Source: an uncultured bacterium
Lineage (GTDB): Bacteria > Armatimonadota > HRBIN16
Assembly (NCBI GenBank): GCA_938027655.1
Contig: CALJAP010000108.1
Span: 1-47,063 of the forward strand
Direction: 5' to 3'
DNA length: 47,063 bases
Positions 16,814 to 25,389 of this stretch are shown here, piece by piece; the first letter of the stretch is position 1, and each line of letters starts with the position of its first letter. A program made the translations under genes and the position numbers. The notes beneath the pieces are model-generated. The model was not told where the DNA came from. It did no database searches and saw nothing but the letters and a program-made list of their open reading frames with translations.

Positions 16814-17758
16814 TCACTCTTCCATCAGCTGGTCGATGAGCGTTTCCGCCACAATCAGCAGGGAGCGAAGCACCTCGACGGTCTCCACACGTTGCTCCGG
16901 GGACATCTGCCCGGGTTCCAGTTCGCCCAGCAGTTCGATGGCTTTGCGCACCACGTCGGCGGGTTGTCGCGTGATGGTCGCTGCCGGAGCGGTGGGTCTG
17001 TCTGCCGTTGCAGCTGGAGAGGGAGACACTGCGGCGGTTTCCTCTTCGGGCAGGGGAGGTAGTTCTGGGTTGATCCACTCCGCCCAGTCAGGCGCGGAGC
17101 CACGCAGTAACTCTTCGGCACGCTCAGGTGACATGCGCAATGCCTTCACCAGTTTGGCGGTGTCGTCGGTGCTCAGGCGGTCGCTCTTGATTTTTTCCGC
17201 CACCTGCGCCTGCACTTCCGGCATCTCGTTCAGCTGCTTCAAGAAGCGGGCGTGTTTTTCGGTGATGGCGCCTTCGGCAGGACGGTTAGGACGCGAAACC
17301 ACCTGTTCGGCGATCTCCTCAGGCAGCTCCAGCAACTCCAGCATATAGCCTACCATGCGCTCGCTAATGCCCAGACGACCTGCTAGGTCGCGGTTAGAAA
17401 GCCCCAGCCGTGTCTTAGCGATTTGCAGGGCGCGGGCACGGTCGATGGGACGCAGGTCTTCGCGTTGCAGGTTCTCGATCAGCTGGTCGGTAAGAGCCTC
17501 CTCGGGGTCTACCTCGCGCACGATGCAAGGGATTTCGAACAGTCCCGCCATCTGCGCCGCGCGCCAGCGTCGCTCACCAATCACAATCTGATACATGTTC
17601 ACGTTGTGCAGTGGTTTGACCACGATGGGCTGTAACATCCCGTGCTGGCGAAGGCTGTCTGCCAGTCCTTGCAGACTCTCCGCGTCCATGCCGCGACGAG
17701 GCTGGTCGGGGTCTTCCACGATTTGCGAAACGGGTATCATGCGAACTTCCACTGCCAT
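16814..17758 (-). CDS. parB: ParB/Spo0J-like protein
   Basis: A 314-residue ParB-type protein. The N-terminal nuclease/CTPase-like domain carries DPDQPRR and GERRWRAAQ (61-69), then ENLQREDLRPIDRARAL and a helix-turn-helix (LSNRDLAGRLGISERMVGYML). Chromosomal ParB binds parS, loads CTP and spreads. Here the C-terminus is a proline/alanine-rich linker (about 225-260) plus a short helical end, unlike the standard leucine-zipper dimer domain. No ParA gene and no parS-like site are in the window; the gene follows a KaiC-like ATPase by 12 bases. A transcription-regulator or non-chromosomal partition role is possible. Confidence 0.85.
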   Translation of the reverse strand: MAVEVRMIPVSQIVEDPDQPRRGMDAESLQGLADSLRQHGMLQPIVVKPLHNVNMYQIVIGERRWRAAQMAGLFEIPCIVREVDPEEALTDQLIENLQREDLRPIDRARALQIAKTRLGLSNRDLAGRLGISERMVGYMLELLELPEEIAEQVVSRPNRPAEGAITEKHARFLKQLNEMPEVQAQVAEKIKSDRLSTDDTAKLVKALRMSPERAEELLRGSAPDWAEWINPELPPLPEEETAAVSPSPAATADRPTAPAATITRQPADVVRKAIELLGELEPGQMSPEQRVETVEVLRSLLIVAETLIDQLMEE

Positions 17759-17770
17759 TTTGTTCTCTCC

Positions 17771-18484
17771 CTAAACCTGTAACACAATGCCTTTGGATGT
17801 GATTTCGAACGGTAGCCAGTCCAGAGGGTGCACGACGCCTTCCATCTTCTCGATTCTCATCTCCCTGCGCAACTTTCCTCCTGCCTCGCGGATGCGGAAC
17901 CGGAAGATATTGTGCGCCAGCGAGAAGGTAAAATCCATCAGCCGGTTGGTCACCGGGTCGCGTTCGCTCACCTCGGTCATGATGTCGATGTTGGTGATGT
18001 TGTCGTAGTGACACCAGTTAATCGTCCAGTGTTCTACCAGCATCCATTGCTCCTCGCTAAGGCTGGTGAAGATGTGTTCGAAGTTATCGCCCGCTACGAA
18101 GCGCGACACGCCCGCCCGCGATAGCTCGAGGTCAATCTCCTGCATCGTGTTGAAATCAGCCAGCGAGAAGTAGCGCACCAGCGGGTCTTTGGGGTATTCC
18201 TTGGGATGGGGAAACGCCTGTATCGGGATAAACTTTCGGCTCTTCTCATAAGCGGTGATGTCCCATCCGAAGGACGCAAAGTAGCGGCGCATATGCGTCC
18301 AGGGGCGGTCAAACACATCGTAAGAAACGGTCTCGCCCTCCTGCAACCCTGTCCACAGAAACTGCATGGCGAACACGGTTTTACCGGTACCGGGCGGACC
18401 GTATATCAGGTTTCTGCTACCGCGCGGGATGCCACCGATTAGTCTGTCCAGCCCATCAATGCCGGTGCGTTGCGGTTCGGTCAT
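17771..18484 (-). CDS. KaiC/RAD55-like RecA-superfamily ATPase
   Basis: A 237-residue single-domain ATPase. It opens TGIDGLDRLIGGIPRGSRNLIYGPPGTGKT, the KaiC/RadA-type start with Walker A GPPGTGKT near 29-36. SRFVAGDNFEHIF is the probable Walker B strand. There is one ATPase domain, where circadian KaiC has two, and no kaiA or kaiB is nearby. ATG 18484 has AAGGGGGG eight bases upstream; GTG 18493 is the alternative. It lies 17 bases after the DUF6785 gene and 12 before parB, so the three are probably one operon. The role is unknown; a signalling or positioning ATPase acting with the ParB-like protein is my inference. Confidence 0.8.
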   Translation of the reverse strand: MTEPQRTGIDGLDRLIGGIPRGSRNLIYGPPGTGKTVFAMQFLWTGLQEGETVSYDVFDRPWTHMRRYFASFGWDITAYEKSRKFIPIQAFPHPKEYPKDPLVRYFSLADFNTMQEIDLELSRAGVSRFVAGDNFEHIFTSLSEEQWMLVEHWTINWCHYDNITNIDIMTEVSERDPVTNRLMDFTFSLAHNIFRFRIREAGGKLRREMRIEKMEGVVHPLDWLPFEITSKGIVLQV

Positions 18485-18501
18485 CGCGAACACCCCCCTT
18501 G

Positions 18502-20475
18502 CTATTGCTGCCAGCCAAGGCGGCCGTTAATGGAGATACTGTAGGTAGCAATCTGCGTGCCCATAGTAATGGATGACCATATCAGCTCGGCGGTGAACTC
18601 TGCCAGGATGATACCGATGGCTACCAGACGCAGCTTCTCGTAACCCTTCAAGCCGTAGTAGCGCTGGATGAAGGACTTAATGACCAGCACGATAATCAGC
18701 CCGAACCAGAAGTAGTCTACCCCGAAGTTCATCGACAGCGCGTAGCCGACGGGATGCAGGGGAAACCCCGGCACCTGAAAGCGGATAGCGTCCAGCAACA
18801 TCACGACGGCGAAGCCAGTAACCACCGCCAGAATCGCCGCCACGTTCACGGGATGCGGTTGCTCGATAATCTGTCGTGTTGCACTGCCGATTTCGCCCCA
18901 GGCGGCCGGTGCGCCGCGCAGGTAGCCCCGGTAGATGTACGCTATCTGCCCCACCGCTACCCCGGCGAAAATGGCGATAAGCATTGTCCAGAACAACGAA
19001 CGCGCCGAGACGCCCACGCTCTCACCCATCTTGTATGCCTCCAGCTGGTAGGGCATGGGGTGCGAGCGGTGAATGCGGTTAAAGATGAAGAACAGATGGT
19101 AGATGCGCACCGTATCCGCCTGCGAGAGCATCTGGTTCGCGCCGAAGCCCAGCACCAGCTGATGCGGTCCCATGAACGCCATTTCGTGTGAGGGGGGGCC
19201 CAGCTGTGCCCTCATGCGCGTCAGCGCAGTGCTGAAAATCAGGAACACGCCCACGTACGCTATCACCAGCCACGGCGATAATCCGCTGAGCAACCCGATA
19301 TATCCCAGCCCTGCCAGCGAGAGCACCAGCCCCAGCAGGGCGTAGCGCGGGCGCAACTCGTGTGGGGTGGGAGCGGTGTTCGCCTTGATATGCTGCCACA
19401 GCTCACGCAGATAGCTGCGCGAGGAAACCATCGCGCCCACAAACAGTCCGAAGAACGCTCCCCACGTCTGCTCGCTGAAGTAGGGCGGGCTGGGCACAAG
19501 CCATCCTCCCCCAAACACCCCCTGCTCGTATCCGTACATCAGCATCACGATTTGGATCGCCTTGCGCAGGAAGAAGAAAAAGATGCAGCTGAACAGCAGG
19601 TCGGTGGGCATGAACACGGCGATCGCGCTCATGTAGGGGAAGATGCCGATGGGCGTCCAGCCGATGGCGTTCCAGGGCGGGTCGGGAAGCCACTCGTTGA
19701 CGTTGGCGATGAAGCGCACTTTAATCATCGGCACGGAGGGATAAAGGAAGCTGATGCCGTTGAGCATATCGATGGCGAACATCACCGCGAACGCGCCCCA
19801 CAGGTAGCGGTTTTTCCATGCGGGGGCATCGGGGCGGGTGAGCAGCATCGGTACCTGAATAATGGGGAACGCCAGCTTTTCGCGTCGGCTCCACTGGTCG
19901 CGCATCAGCGTGTTGATACACAGCATGGCGGTGCATATCAGCCCGAACAGCATTGTCCAGGCAATCAGTGGTTTGGCGAAAAGGTGCAGGCGCGACAGGG
20001 CATAGGAAAGCCCAAACCCACCTCGCTGGAAATCCTGCAGCTGGCTGGCATCTTTGAAATAGAACCAGTCCGGCAAGCGAGGCAGGATGTTCTCGCGGTT
20101 CCAGGGGTTCTGGTCGGCGAACATGGCGTAGGAGTAGATGTAGGGATAGTTGATGTTCATCCACTCCGAGCAGATAGCGGTGGCGACCGACAGGAAAGCG
20201 TAAATCAGCACCAGTTCCCCACTGCTAAACGCCCAGCGGCGCGCGTATCGTCGCAGGAAGATGTTGACGAACGCCAGTACAATGAGAGAACACATCGGGG
20301 GCACGAGCAGGGAGAATATCACATCCACCAGTACATCCGCTGCCCAGTAGGCGTTGATGGGCAGGAGTATCAGGCTAACGAGCAGCGCCCGCAGAAAACG
20401 CAAGCGCGGCGTGAAGGTTATCGCCACCGGCGCCTCTGTCACCGCAGGTTTTGCACGTTGTTCCAGCACTGCCAT
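18502..20475 (-). CDS. DUF6785-like polytopic membrane protein
   Basis: A 657-residue protein with a short cytoplasmic N-terminus and about a dozen hydrophobic segments. The segments SGELVLIYAFLSVATAICS, REKLAFPIIQVPMLL and the later LGFGANQML recall the DUF6785/DUF6784 proteins of Planctomycetota and Armatimonadota, which look like OPT-type transporters. The substrate is unknown. It is the first gene of the operon with the KaiC-like ATPase and the ParB-like protein. The 415-residue antisense frame across it is not believed. Confidence 0.75.
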   Translation of the reverse strand: MAVLEQRAKPAVTEAPVAITFTPRLRFLRALLVSLILLPINAYWAADVLVDVIFSLLVPPMCSLIVLAFVNIFLRRYARRWAFSSGELVLIYAFLSVATAICSEWMNINYPYIYSYAMFADQNPWNRENILPRLPDWFYFKDASQLQDFQRGGFGLSYALSRLHLFAKPLIAWTMLFGLICTAMLCINTLMRDQWSRREKLAFPIIQVPMLLTRPDAPAWKNRYLWGAFAVMFAIDMLNGISFLYPSVPMIKVRFIANVNEWLPDPPWNAIGWTPIGIFPYMSAIAVFMPTDLLFSCIFFFFLRKAIQIVMLMYGYEQGVFGGGWLVPSPPYFSEQTWGAFFGLFVGAMVSSRSYLRELWQHIKANTAPTPHELRPRYALLGLVLSLAGLGYIGLLSGLSPWLVIAYVGVFLIFSTALTRMRAQLGPPSHEMAFMGPHQLVLGFGANQMLSQADTVRIYHLFFIFNRIHRSHPMPYQLEAYKMGESVGVSARSLFWTMLIAIFAGVAVGQIAYIYRGYLRGAPAAWGEIGSATRQIIEQPHPVNVAAILAVVTGFAVVMLLDAIRFQVPGFPLHPVGYALSMNFGVDYFWFGLIIVLVIKSFIQRYYGLKGYEKLRLVAIGIILAEFTAELIWSSITMGTQIATYSISINGRLGWQQ

Positions 20476-20525
20476 AGTGCGGTTAGGTTATTCTCTGCAC
20501 GAGCGGATTCCTTCCAGAAACACCC

Positions 20526-20555
20526 AAAAAAGCCCTCCCGCTGGGCGGGAGGGCT
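20526..20555 (-). terminator. Intrinsic terminator after the 21361 pseudopilin
   Basis: GCCCTCCCGC (20532-20541) and GCGGGAGGGC (20545-20554) form a perfect 10 bp stem with a 3-base loop, flanked on the minus strand by six T (20526-20531). It ends the lacI-pseudopilin transcript. Confidence 0.85.
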
Positions 20556-20572
20556 AAAAGTTCATGCGCCAT

Positions 20573-21361
20573 TTACCGCGACCAGTCGTTCTCGTCTTTG
20601 CCAGTGAGTGACCAGTTCCACGGGACCTTTACCAGTCCGCGGCGGATAGCTTTGGCGTGACCGTCCGCGAAGACGAAGTTTGCGGTCATGTTGTGGCGAT
20701 AGCGCACCTGACCATAGCCCTGGTTCCTCGTCCAGTCCCATGTGTTACCGTCCCAGTCACCGGGTCCCAGGTCGCGGTCCAGCAGCTTCCACAACGGGTC
20801 GTTGTCGCCCTGCGGGAAGTTGCCCCACCAGCAGAACTCCTGGGAGGGCCACCAGCAGAAGTTGGCGGAGGTATCGTAGCCCCACGCGCCAATCTGCGTG
20901 CCGTCTCCGTACACGATGGTTTCTGCGGGGTGGGTGAAGATGGCGTCGCTATCGGGCACATAGTGCACCCATCCGTCCCAGTCGCCCCATAGCGGGCAGA
21001 TGTGGTCGTTCATGCTGTAGTTGAACCGTCTGGCGATACCCGATGGGCAGATGCGAATCTCACCGCTCTGCCGATAGGTATCCCAGTTGTCACCCGTACC
21101 CGATTTGATGTAAGGCGAGATGCGGAAGAACCAGTGTCCGTTGCCCTCGGGGCGGTTGTGCCAGGCGGGGAACCAGGTTTCGTCGTAGTCCTGCAGGTAC
21201 ATGCGCGTTGCCAGACCCATCTGCTTCATGTTGCTCAGACAGGTAGCCTGGCGTGCCTTCTCCCGCGCCTGCGCGAAAACAGGGAACAGGATCGCTGCCA
21301 GTATCGCGATAATCGCGATGACTACAAGCAGCTCGATAAGCGTAAAGGCTTTGCGTTTCAT
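20573..21361 (-). CDS. Type II secretion/type IV pilin-like protein (DUF1559-like)
   Basis: A 262-residue pseudopilin with the class III signal [12 protein letters not shown], Glu at +5 and Ala at -1, then the [22 protein letters not shown] segment and a C-terminal [19 protein letters not shown] box. It is tryptophan-rich in the middle. The first 60 codons are nearly identical in DNA to those of the 15663-16436 gene, including a 32 bp perfect match. An AAGGAGG site precedes the ATG. It follows the LacI-type gene by 20 bases and is closed by a terminator, so it is probably expressed under that regulator. Confidence 0.92.
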   Translation of the reverse strand: MKRKAFTLIELLVVIAIIAILAAILFPVFAQAREKARQATCLSNMKQMGLATRMYLQDYDETWFPAWHNRPEGNGHWFFRISPYIKSGTGDNWDTYRQSGEIRICPSGIARRFNYSMNDHICPLWGDWDGWVHYVPDSDAIFTHPAETIVYGDGTQIGAWGYDTSANFCWWPSQEFCWWGNFPQGDNDPLWKLLDRDLGPGDWDGNTWDWTRNQGYGQVRYRHNMTANFVFADGHAKAIRRGLVKVPWNWSLTGKDENDWSR

Positions 21362-21381
21362 GGAAAGTTACCTCCTTGTTG

Positions 21382-22410
21382 TTAAGATGATAAACCGGGA
21401 GCCGGTGCTGTGCTTTCCCGCAGCACCAGTTCCGTCGGGAGTTTCCGTTCTTCTTCCACAGGGCACTCGCGTTGCTCTATCCACGTCATGAGCATCCCGA
21501 CTGCCTCGACAGCCATCTGCTCCAGCGGCTGGCGAATCGTACTCAGCCGCGGCGACAACATCTGCGCGAAAGGTGTATCGTCAAAGCCCACTACAGACAG
21601 GTCTGTCGGCACGCACACTCCCAGCTCCTGAGCCACCTGCAAGATGCCAGCCGCCGTCTCATCGTTCGCTGCCAGAATGGCTGTAGGAGGCTCAGGGGAG
21701 TTCAGCATCGCTCGTGCCCCTGCTACTGCGCCTGCTGCCGTGAAATCCCCTTCAGCAATCCACTCGCCGCGCAGAGGCAGGCGATGCTCCTCCAGATACC
21801 GACGGAAGGCAAGTAGACGCTGACGCGCATCATAAAAAGCGGGGGGACCGCCGACAAAGCCGAAACGGCGGTGTCCATGTGCGTAAAGCCAATCCATCGC
21901 GGCAAAGACACCTGTGGCGTTGTCTGCGCACACAGAGGGTAACCCCTCTACCCGTGCCGATATCACCACACAGGGAACGTTGCGCCGACGGATCTCCTCC
22001 GGCACCTGAGAGGTACTCAGAGGGGCTATCAGCACAATGCCGTCCACCTTGCCGCTGAGAAGCGATTGCACCAGACGCACGTCGTCCATCGGGGCGGCGG
22101 AGGTGTGCAGCAGGATGTCATACCCGTGTTCGCCGACCGCATCGGCGATACTCGACAGCGTCGCGTGGATATAGGGGGAACGAAGCATGTTGCGCGTGAC
22201 CATCGGTGGCACCACGGCGATGGTCTCGGTCTTGCCGGTAACCATCGAACGGGCAAGCCGGTTCGGACGGTAGTCGAGCTCACGGGCGACCTCCAGCACA
22301 CGCCGGCGTACCTCTTCGGGCACGGGGCGGGGTCCGCCGTTCAGCGCGTAGGAAACGGTAGACACCGAGATGCCCAGCCTTTTCGCGATGTCGCGGATAG
22401 TAGCAGGCAT
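21382..22410 (-). CDS. LacI-family transcription regulator
   Basis: A 342-residue LacI/GalR repressor. The N-terminal helix-turn-helix and hinge helix are typical (TIRDIAKRLGISVSTVSYAL, then YRPNRLARSMVTGKT), followed by a periplasmic-binding-like sugar sensor domain with DGIVLIAPL, FVGGPP and VVGFDDTPFAQ. The effector is probably a sugar, which one is unknown. A pair of palindromes lies at its own transcription start, so autorepression is likely. No sugar-uptake or catabolic gene is adjacent; the only co-transcribed gene is the pseudopilin downstream. Confidence 0.94.
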   Translation of the reverse strand: MPATIRDIAKRLGISVSTVSYALNGGPRPVPEEVRRRVLEVARELDYRPNRLARSMVTGKTETIAVVPPMVTRNMLRSPYIHATLSSIADAVGEHGYDILLHTSAAPMDDVRLVQSLLSGKVDGIVLIAPLSTSQVPEEIRRRNVPCVVISARVEGLPSVCADNATGVFAAMDWLYAHGHRRFGFVGGPPAFYDARQRLLAFRRYLEEHRLPLRGEWIAEGDFTAAGAVAGARAMLNSPEPPTAILAANDETAAGILQVAQELGVCVPTDLSVVGFDDTPFAQMLSPRLSTIRQPLEQMAVEAVGMLMTWIEQRECPVEEERKLPTELVLRESTAPAPGLSS

Positions 22411-22424
22411 GGATCTCTCCTTGA

Positions 22425-22446
22425 GAAACGTTTCGCGAAACGTTTC
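22425..22446. promoter_or_regulatory. Twin palindromic LacI-type operator
   Basis: Two perfect copies of the palindrome GAAACGTTTC (22425-22434 and 22437-22446) are separated by GC, making the whole 22 bp a palindrome. Half-site spacing resembles LacI-family operators centred on CG. It starts at the predicted +1 of the lacI-type gene, so binding would block transcription. Confidence 0.75.
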
Positions 22447-22452
22447 GAATAG

Positions 22453-22481
22453 AGTATAACATCCTCTTCCAGCGTTGTCAA
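22453..22481 (-). promoter_or_regulatory. Promoter of the LacI-family gene
   Basis: On the minus strand TTGACA (22476-22481), 17 bp and TATACT (22453-22458) match consensus at 11 of 12 positions. The predicted start near 22446 coincides with the edge of the operator. Confidence 0.8.
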
Positions 22482-22509
22482 GGGTTTGGGAGAAAATTTT
22501 CTGAAAACC
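22482..22509 (-). other. Hairpin between larB and the LacI-type gene
   Basis: GGGTTT and AAACCC enclose the inner palindrome AGAAAATTTTCT just after the larB stop. It may help end the scpA-larB transcript, but there is no T-run after the outer stem. Confidence 0.3.
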
Positions 22510-22513
22510 CGCA

Positions 22514-23269
22514 CTATCCGCAGTTAATCAGGTGTGCCAGATAGCCCGCACCAAAGCCGTTATCGATATTCACCACCGCTACGCCGGGCGCACAGGAGTT
22601 GAGCATGGTCAACAGGGGAGCCAGACCGCCGAAGTGTGCCCCGTAGCCCACACTGGTCGGCACAGCGATCACAGGACGGCTCACCAGTCCGCCCACCACA
22701 CTGGGCAAGGCGCCCTCCATCCCCGCCACCACCACGAGCACATGCGCCCCGAACAGCTTCTCCGACTGCGACAGCAGACGATGCAAGCCCGCGACGCCCA
22801 CATCGTACAACCGCTCTACACGACTTCCCATCTCGGCAGCAGTCACCGCCGCCTCCTCTGCGACAGGCAGGTCGGAAGTGCCTGCGGCTACCACCAGCAC
22901 GTAGCGGTCTTGCGGAACATCGCTCTCCGGTTCACTCTCACCCAGCACGAGGATACGCGCTATTTCATAGTACCGTACGCGGGGAAATCGCTCTTTCACC
23001 GTCGCTGCCAGTTCGGGGGTAGCGCGGGTGGCTAGTATCTTGCGATGGCGGTTACTCAATCGTTCCAGAATCGCCAGCACCTGCTCGGGCGTTTTGCCCT
23101 GACAGAACACCACCTCCGGAAAGCCGGTGCGCAGAGCGCGGTGTGTGTCAATGCGGGCAAACTCCAGGTTCTCGTAAGGCAAGGCACGCAGTCGCCGCAG
23201 AGCATCCTCTACTGAAAGCGTGCCTGCGCGTACCGCCTGCAGAATCTCCTCCAGCGCGCTAACGTCCAT
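22514..23269 (-). CDS. larB: Nickel-pincer cofactor biosynthesis protein LarB
   Basis: LarB carboxylates and hydrolyses nicotinic acid adenine dinucleotide in the first step toward the nickel-pincer nucleotide of lactate racemase-type enzymes. The 251 residues have the expected N-terminal helical part and a C-terminal PurE-like core, with VAAGTSDLPVAEEAA, VVAGMEGALPSVVGGL and the C-terminal VVNIDNGFGAGYLA. The ATG lies 11 bases inside the end of larE, so the two are coupled. LarC and LarA are not in the window; LarC would be needed to complete the cofactor. Confidence 0.92.
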   Translation of the reverse strand: MDVSALEEILQAVRAGTLSVEDALRRLRALPYENLEFARIDTHRALRTGFPEVVFCQGKTPEQVLAILERLSNRHRKILATRATPELAATVKERFPRVRYYEIARILVLGESEPESDVPQDRYVLVVAAGTSDLPVAEEAAVTAAEMGSRVERLYDVGVAGLHRLLSQSEKLFGAHVLVVVAGMEGALPSVVGGLVSRPVIAVPTSVGYGAHFGGLAPLLTMLNSCAPGVAVVNIDNGFGAGYLAHLINCG

Positions 23270-24113
23270 GCTTTACCACCCCAACGGCACTGGCAGGGAT
23301 AACACCCTGTTTGCGCAACGGCTCATTCAGGCTGCCCGTGCGGTAGCCCGCAAGGTCTAACGTGACGTACAGATAGCCTATCTCCTTGAAGCGGGTCACG
23401 ATGATGTCTGCCAGTTCCACCACGCGGGCAAGGTCGGTTTTTTCCACCTCGATGCGGGCGATAGTATCGTGATGACGTACGCGGAACTGTCGGAAGCCCA
23501 GCTCGCGCAGGCATCGCTCGGCGGCGTCCACCTGCGCTAACAGATCAGAGGTAATGGTAGTTCCGTAGGGGAATCGCGAGGAGAGGCACGCGAACGAGGG
23601 CTTATTCCAGTTGGGCAAGCCCGCCGCCTGCGCCGCCTGACGGATGTCCTCTTTGGTGAAGCCTGCTTCCCGCAGAGGACTGCGCACCCCTTTCTCTGCT
23701 GCTGCGCGCATCCCGGGACGGTAGTCGCCCTCGTCGCCCGCATGCGAGCCATCCGCCACCCATCTGATGCCGTGCTCATCCGCTATCTGCCGTATCACCC
23801 CAAATAGCTCGGTTTTACAGTGGTAGCAACGGTCGGGGTTATTCACCCGGAAGTGCGGGTTGCTCAGCTCGTGCGTGCGTACCACGACATAACGCCAGCC
23901 TCGCTCCTCTGCCAGCCGGCGCGCCTCCTCAATCTCACCGGCGGGGAACGCCTCCGAGTCGCCGATGACCGCCAGTGCGCTGTCGCCCAGTACTTCGTGC
24001 GCCGCGTGCATCAGGTAGGTGCTGTCTACCCCGCCGGAATATCCGACCGCCACACTACCCATCTCGCGCAAGATGGCGAACAGACGCTCCCGTTTGCTCT
24101 GCCAATCCAGCAT
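23259..24113 (-). CDS. larE: ATP-dependent sacrificial sulfur transferase LarE
   Basis: LarE adenylates the LarB product and donates sulfur to it. The PP-loop SGGVDST is at 26-32. Cys176 in KPSFACLSSRFPYG falls exactly at the position of the sacrificial cysteine of Lactobacillus LarE, so the self-consuming mechanism is expected. DRCYHCKTELF adds a CX2C pair. ATG 24113 has GGAGGGG six bases upstream and gives 284 residues; the earlier ATG 24128 lies within dacA. It sits two bases after dacA and overlaps larB. Confidence 0.93.
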   Translation of the reverse strand: MLDWQSKRERLFAILREMGSVAVGYSGGVDSTYLMHAAHEVLGDSALAVIGDSEAFPAGEIEEARRLAEERGWRYVVVRTHELSNPHFRVNNPDRCYHCKTELFGVIRQIADEHGIRWVADGSHAGDEGDYRPGMRAAAEKGVRSPLREAGFTKEDIRQAAQAAGLPNWNKPSFACLSSRFPYGTTITSDLLAQVDAAERCLRELGFRQFRVRHHDTIARIEVEKTDLARVVELADIIVTRFKEIGYLYVTLDLAGYRTGSLNEPLRKQGVIPASAVGVVKHGR

Positions 24114-24115
24114 GT

Positions 24116-25318
24116 TCAACCCCTCCATTTCATGATACCCGAACGGCGCGTGCTGTTGCGTCGACGATAGCCATTAAGCATCCCCTGCCGAACGAGACGA
24201 TTAGTTACCCATATCAGCGCACCCAGCACCAACCACAGCGTGAGGCTGGTTCGGGTTATCATTCTCGCTTCCACCGCTGCCGCCACAGGCACTTTCGCCA
24301 CCACCTTGCCGTTAAGCACTGCCCGCAGTTCGCCCAGCGGCTGACCTTGCTTAATGGGCGGTCTGGCAGGCACCAACTGCAGTTCCGGTTTTACCCGGTC
24401 TTCCCATCGCCTCGGCACGATAACACGCAAGGGTGCGGAAGCGACAACAGGTACTGCCTCCGGCTCCGCCCCGTTTACTTTGACCTCGCCGACGGTGCCT
24501 CCCGCCTGCGCCAGGTCAATGCGTGTATACTGCTTATACGCCCACTCGATGAGCGCATGGGTATCTTTGTCCGCGTTGGTGCTGCCCAGCACCACCGAAA
24601 TCAGTCGCCAGCCGTTGCGCGTGACCGAACCGACAAAGCACCTGCCCGCTTTCGCCGTGTAACCCGTTTTGATGCCGTCCGCGCCTGGCAGGTGCTTCAG
24701 GCAATGAGCATGAGTGGTCACTACCACATCTTGCTGGTTCACCGAGCGCAAGATGCGAGCCCTCTGCGTGCGTACAATCTCGTTAAAGAGCGGGTTCTGG
24801 ATGCAGTAACGAGCCAGCGTCGCCAGGTCGCGGGCGGTGGAGTAGTGATTCGGGTCGTCCAGCCCGTGCGAGTTGGCGAAGTGTGTGTTCATCAAGCCTA
24901 GCTCCCGCGCCTTCTCGTTCATCAGCTCCACGAACCGCTCTTCGGTGCCGCACAGGTACTCTGCCGCCGCCACACTCCCATCATTGGAGGAGCGCAACAG
25001 GATAGCGTAAAGCATGTCGCGCAGGGGAATGGTCTCGCCGGGCGTCATGTTGAGGTTCGCGTAGCGTGTATGGATGGCGTTCTCGGTCGCTACCACCAGG
25101 TCGTCCAGATTGCCCCGCTCGATAAGCAGAATAGCGGTCATCATCTTGGTAGTGCTGGCAATGGCGCGCCGGTCGTCCGCCCGCAGTTCGTACAGCACCT
25201 GACCGGTCTCGGCATCCACCAGAATTGCCGATTTCGCCTTCAAAATGGGCGGCGGGATGGCAGATGCGGCTCCTGCTACCAGCCAGTAGACAAAACACAG
25301 AATGATTGCTCGCCGCAT
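24116..25318 (-). CDS. dacA: D-alanyl-D-alanine carboxypeptidase (PBP5-like, S11)
   Basis: A low-molecular-weight penicillin-binding protein that removes the terminal D-Ala of peptidoglycan stem peptides. The 400 residues start with a signal peptide (cleavage probably at GAASA). All three active-site motifs are present: SxxK at 55-58 (STTK), SxN at 110-112 (SSN) and KTG in GADGIKTGYT near 228. A C-terminal hydrophobic segment (LTLWLVLGALIWV) would anchor it; PBP5 proteins use an amphipathic helix there, so this one may be a true transmembrane anchor. It lies 61 bases after scpB. Confidence 0.94.
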   Translation of the reverse strand: MRRAIILCFVYWLVAGAASAIPPPILKAKSAILVDAETGQVLYELRADDRRAIASTTKMMTAILLIERGNLDDLVVATENAIHTRYANLNMTPGETIPLRDMLYAILLRSSNDGSVAAAEYLCGTEERFVELMNEKARELGLMNTHFANSHGLDDPNHYSTARDLATLARYCIQNPLFNEIVRTQRARILRSVNQQDVVVTTHAHCLKHLPGADGIKTGYTAKAGRCFVGSVTRNGWRLISVVLGSTNADKDTHALIEWAYKQYTRIDLAQAGGTVGEVKVNGAEPEAVPVVASAPLRVIVPRRWEDRVKPELQLVPARPPIKQGQPLGELRAVLNGKVVAKVPVAAAVEARMITRTSLTLWLVLGALIWVTNRLVRQGMLNGYRRRNSTRRSGIMKWRG

Positions 25319-25371
25319 GTTCCGATTGTTCCTCCTACCCTACGCTCCGTCCCAACCATGCTTCATGTAGC

Positions 25372-25389
25372 CGCAGGCTTCAGCCTGCG
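25372..25389. repeat. Palindromic repeat spanning the scpB stop
   Basis: CGCAGGCT-TC-AGCCTGCG is a perfect 8 bp inverted repeat with a 2-base centre. It resembles short palindromes scattered in many environmental genomes. The scpB stop codon and last codons lie inside it, and it separates scpB from dacA. Confidence 0.6.

Noticed and set aside
16814-18484. parS site near parB
   Set aside because: No 16-mer resembling TGTTNCACGTGAAACA was found here or elsewhere in the window.
19360-20607. 415-codon frame on the + strand opposite the DUF6785 gene
   Set aside because: It is antisense to a membrane protein with clear family segments, is rich in His/Arg/Gln as antisense frames are, and runs across the minus-strand terminator.
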